DNA from: Eudorina sp. 2006-703-Eu-15
Taxonomy: Eukaryota; Chlorophyta; Chlorophyceae; Chlamydomonadales; Volvocaceae
NCBI GenBank assembly: GCA_003117195.1
Contig: BDSI01000017.1
Span: 558,001 to 622,000, forward strand
Reading direction: 5' to 3'
Length of the DNA: 64,000 nucleotides
Position numbers and translations under genes: made by a program. The notes below the pieces were generated by a model, which ran no database searches, was not told the DNA's origin, and saw only the letters and a program-made list of their open reading frames with translations. Position 1 is the first letter of the stretch; each line of letters begins with the position of its first letter. Positions 62,453 to 64,000 of the stretch are shown here, in pieces.

Positions 62453-63771
62453 CTAGAGCTCCTCAGACTTCTTGTTCCAGGACCAACTCTTCTTGTCGTC
62501 CTTTTTCCCGCTCGCCTTCGAATTCGATGCCTTCTTGGGCTCCTCCTTCTTGGCCTTGCTGTCCTTCTTCGGCTCCTCCTTCTTGGCCTTGCTGTCCTTC
62601 TTCGGCTCCTCCTTCTTGGCCTTGCTGTCCTTTTTCGGCTCCTCCTTCTTGGCCTTGCTATCCTTTTTCGGCTCCTCCTTCTTGGCTTTGCTGTCCTTTT
62701 TCGGCTCCTCCTTCTTGGCCTTGCTATCCTTTTTCGGCTCCTCCTTCTTGGCCTTGCTGTCCTTTTTCGGCTCCTCCTTGGCATCCTTCTTACGGTCCTC
62801 CGACGTGCTGGCCTTGTCCTCCTGGGCCTTGTCGGACTTCTTGGGCTCCTCCTTGTCAGCACCGCCGGTAGCACGCTCCGCGCCCGGGCCCTGGTCCCCA
62901 GATTCAGACTCAGGCTTGGTGTCCCCCGCCGAATCACCCGCCATGTCATCTTCCTTGCCTGCTTCTACGAATGACGGGGGACATAAGGGCGAGGCAAACG
63001 TTAGGCGCCGTCCCTTTCGACACGAGACATCACTCATGGCCGGCCTTTCTACGGCACATCGCGAAGGGGAAGCTCCACATGTGTGAAAGAAGATCCCTTA
63101 ACTACCCGCACCCTTACTTAATCCCCGACGCGGCGCCCTGTGCCCGCGTCAGCGCCTCACCCTCGCTTGCCGACCCGGCACCGTCAGCACCCGCCGCGGG
63201 CTTGGGCTCCGGCGGCGGCTTGGGCTTCTTCTTGTTGTTGGCCTTGTTGAAGGCCTTGTCCACCTTCTCCCAGGCGGTCGCGAGCTCCGTGACGCTGAAG
63301 GCGGGCTCCTCGTGGTCCGCCTTGGCGGCCTGAGCTGCCACCTTGGCCTCCAGGTCGGCTTCCAGATCCGCCAGCTGAGGACCGTTGTGGGGGACGACGC
63401 GAGCGAGCAGGTCGCGGTCGGGCACATCGACAGGCACCTCCGGACTTGGTAGCAACCTAGGAACGACCCAAGAGCCAATATTACCCGCAGCGGATCTTTT
63501 TGGGACTCGTTCGCCGCTTCAGGCTACGGCACTCTGCAATATCGGCAGACGAAGCACACCGGATCTTCCGCACCACCCGCGCTGGTCGCCCAGTGGCGCC
63601 CATCACCCGTAGCTCCCAAGCCGCGCGCCCGGCCCGCACCTGCTTGACGATGTCCTCGCGCTCCGCCTCCGTGATCCAGGGCTTGGTGTCCTGCCAGGCC
63701 TTGGCGACGGAGCGGTGCAGCTCCAGGCGGTTGCGCACCCCCTCCACCACCTTGGGCCGCAACTCCAGCTC
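62453..63771 (-). CDS. HSP70G: ER HYOU1/GRP170-type Hsp70, C-terminal part (5' end beyond right edge)
   Basis: Three exons are visible, 63771-63640, 63374-63161 and about 62958-62453, joining in phase 0 and phase 1. The first two read LELRPKVVEGVRNRLELH, SVAKAWQDTKPWITEAERED, LADLEADLEAKVAAQAAKAD, HEEPAFSVTELATAWEKV and end in KKPKPPPEPKP. The W-x-x-T-K-x-W motif followed by a helix, then H..PAF and a Lys/Pro tail, match the C-terminal helical domain of plant ER-resident Hsp70-17/HYOU1 proteins, nucleotide exchange factors and holdases for BiP. The last exon is a highly charged tail with about seven exact copies of KKEEPKKDSKA and ends KKSEEL, close to the KDEL/HDEL/NDEL class of ER-retrieval signals. 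The ATPase domain lies outside the window; 63772-64000 looks like intron. The final acceptor could also be at 62965. Confidence 0.82.
62538..62768 (-). repeat. 33-bp coding tandem repeat, seven units
   Basis: Seven nearly identical 33-bp units encode the 11-residue charged repeat KKEEPKKDSKA in the last exon of the chaperone gene. Only a few third-position differences separate units, indicating recent expansion or gene conversion. Confidence 0.95.
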
Positions 63772-64000
63772 CTGGCAGGGGCCGAGCGAGGCGGCAGGGC
63801 GCAGGCTGCAGCTGTTGATGGTCAGGGCCACAGAGCGCTCAACTCCGTAAGGCATTGAGGCGCTCGCCACAGACCGCGTTCCGGAGGCCGCAAGGGGGCT
63901 CCTTCGCGGGCACCTTGAGGGAGCCCGGTGCGGTGAGGTGCGGTGGAACACCCAAGTGGGCAAGGCCGACAGGCAGCACCAACAGACTACCGTATATCCT
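63772..64000 (-). other. Probable intron of the chaperone gene at the window edge
   Basis: Upstream of the acceptor CCCTGCCAG at 63772 no further HYOU1-like residues are readable, so this is probably intron. The rest of the gene lies beyond base 64000. Confidence 0.5.

Noticed and set aside
1..64000. CRISPR arrays, bacterial operons or prophage
   Set aside because: The tandem repeats have no spacers, and gene structure is spliced and eukaryotic throughout.

Overview
This is a window of eukaryotic nuclear DNA, most likely from a volvocine green alga (Chlamydomonas/Volvox/Gonium group). The reasons are very high GC with GC-biased third codon positions, genes cut by many short introns with G-rich donor flanks and C/T-rich tracts before CAG acceptors, TGTAA-type poly(A) signals, long Ala/Gly/Pro/Gln low-complexity segments, and gene content typical of such algae: a plastid CSP41a-type protein, an OPR-like helical-repeat protein and an ER Hsp70 of the HYOU1 class. 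There is no bacterial operon structure and no CRISPR array. Because of the GC content most long open frames are shadows. I built gene models from splice signals, phase continuity and protein motifs.

Layout. (1) 5570 to the left edge, minus: a BRCT-domain protein whose last visible exon is a single frame of about 5.1 kb with five regularly spaced helical motifs. (2) 10792-6604, minus: an unrecognised protein with an N-terminal coiled coil and paired CxxC motifs. (3) 11457-35200, plus: one gene of about 31 exons (about 3,780 residues) with an N-terminal seven-bladed RCC1-like propeller, a long helical middle and C-terminal TPRs. Nearly all exon junctions agree in phase. (4) 38149-37282, minus: a CMC1-family twin-cysteine protein, divergent from (5) 38440-39111, plus: a TFIIIC subunit 6-like protein. 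(6) 44769-40766, minus: plastid CSP41a-like RNA-binding protein in seven exons, divergent from (7) 45002-53956, plus: an OPR-like protein of about 2,400 residues. (8) 54205-60430, plus: a Gln-rich nuclear-type protein of about 1,200 residues. One of its introns holds an antisense LINE remnant. (9) 63771-62453, minus: the C-terminal part of an ER HYOU1/Hsp70-like chaperone that continues past the right edge.

The genes do not form one pathway. They are ordinary neighbouring nuclear genes, with three divergent pairs (10792/11457, 38149/38440, 44769/45002) sharing short intergenic regions. The most unusual layer is in the introns. Several short repeat families recur in introns of different genes. 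One of about 75 bp always has the same end facing the nearest exon, which resembles introner-like or MITE-like insertions. Large G-rich tandem arrays and two GC-AG introns are also present.
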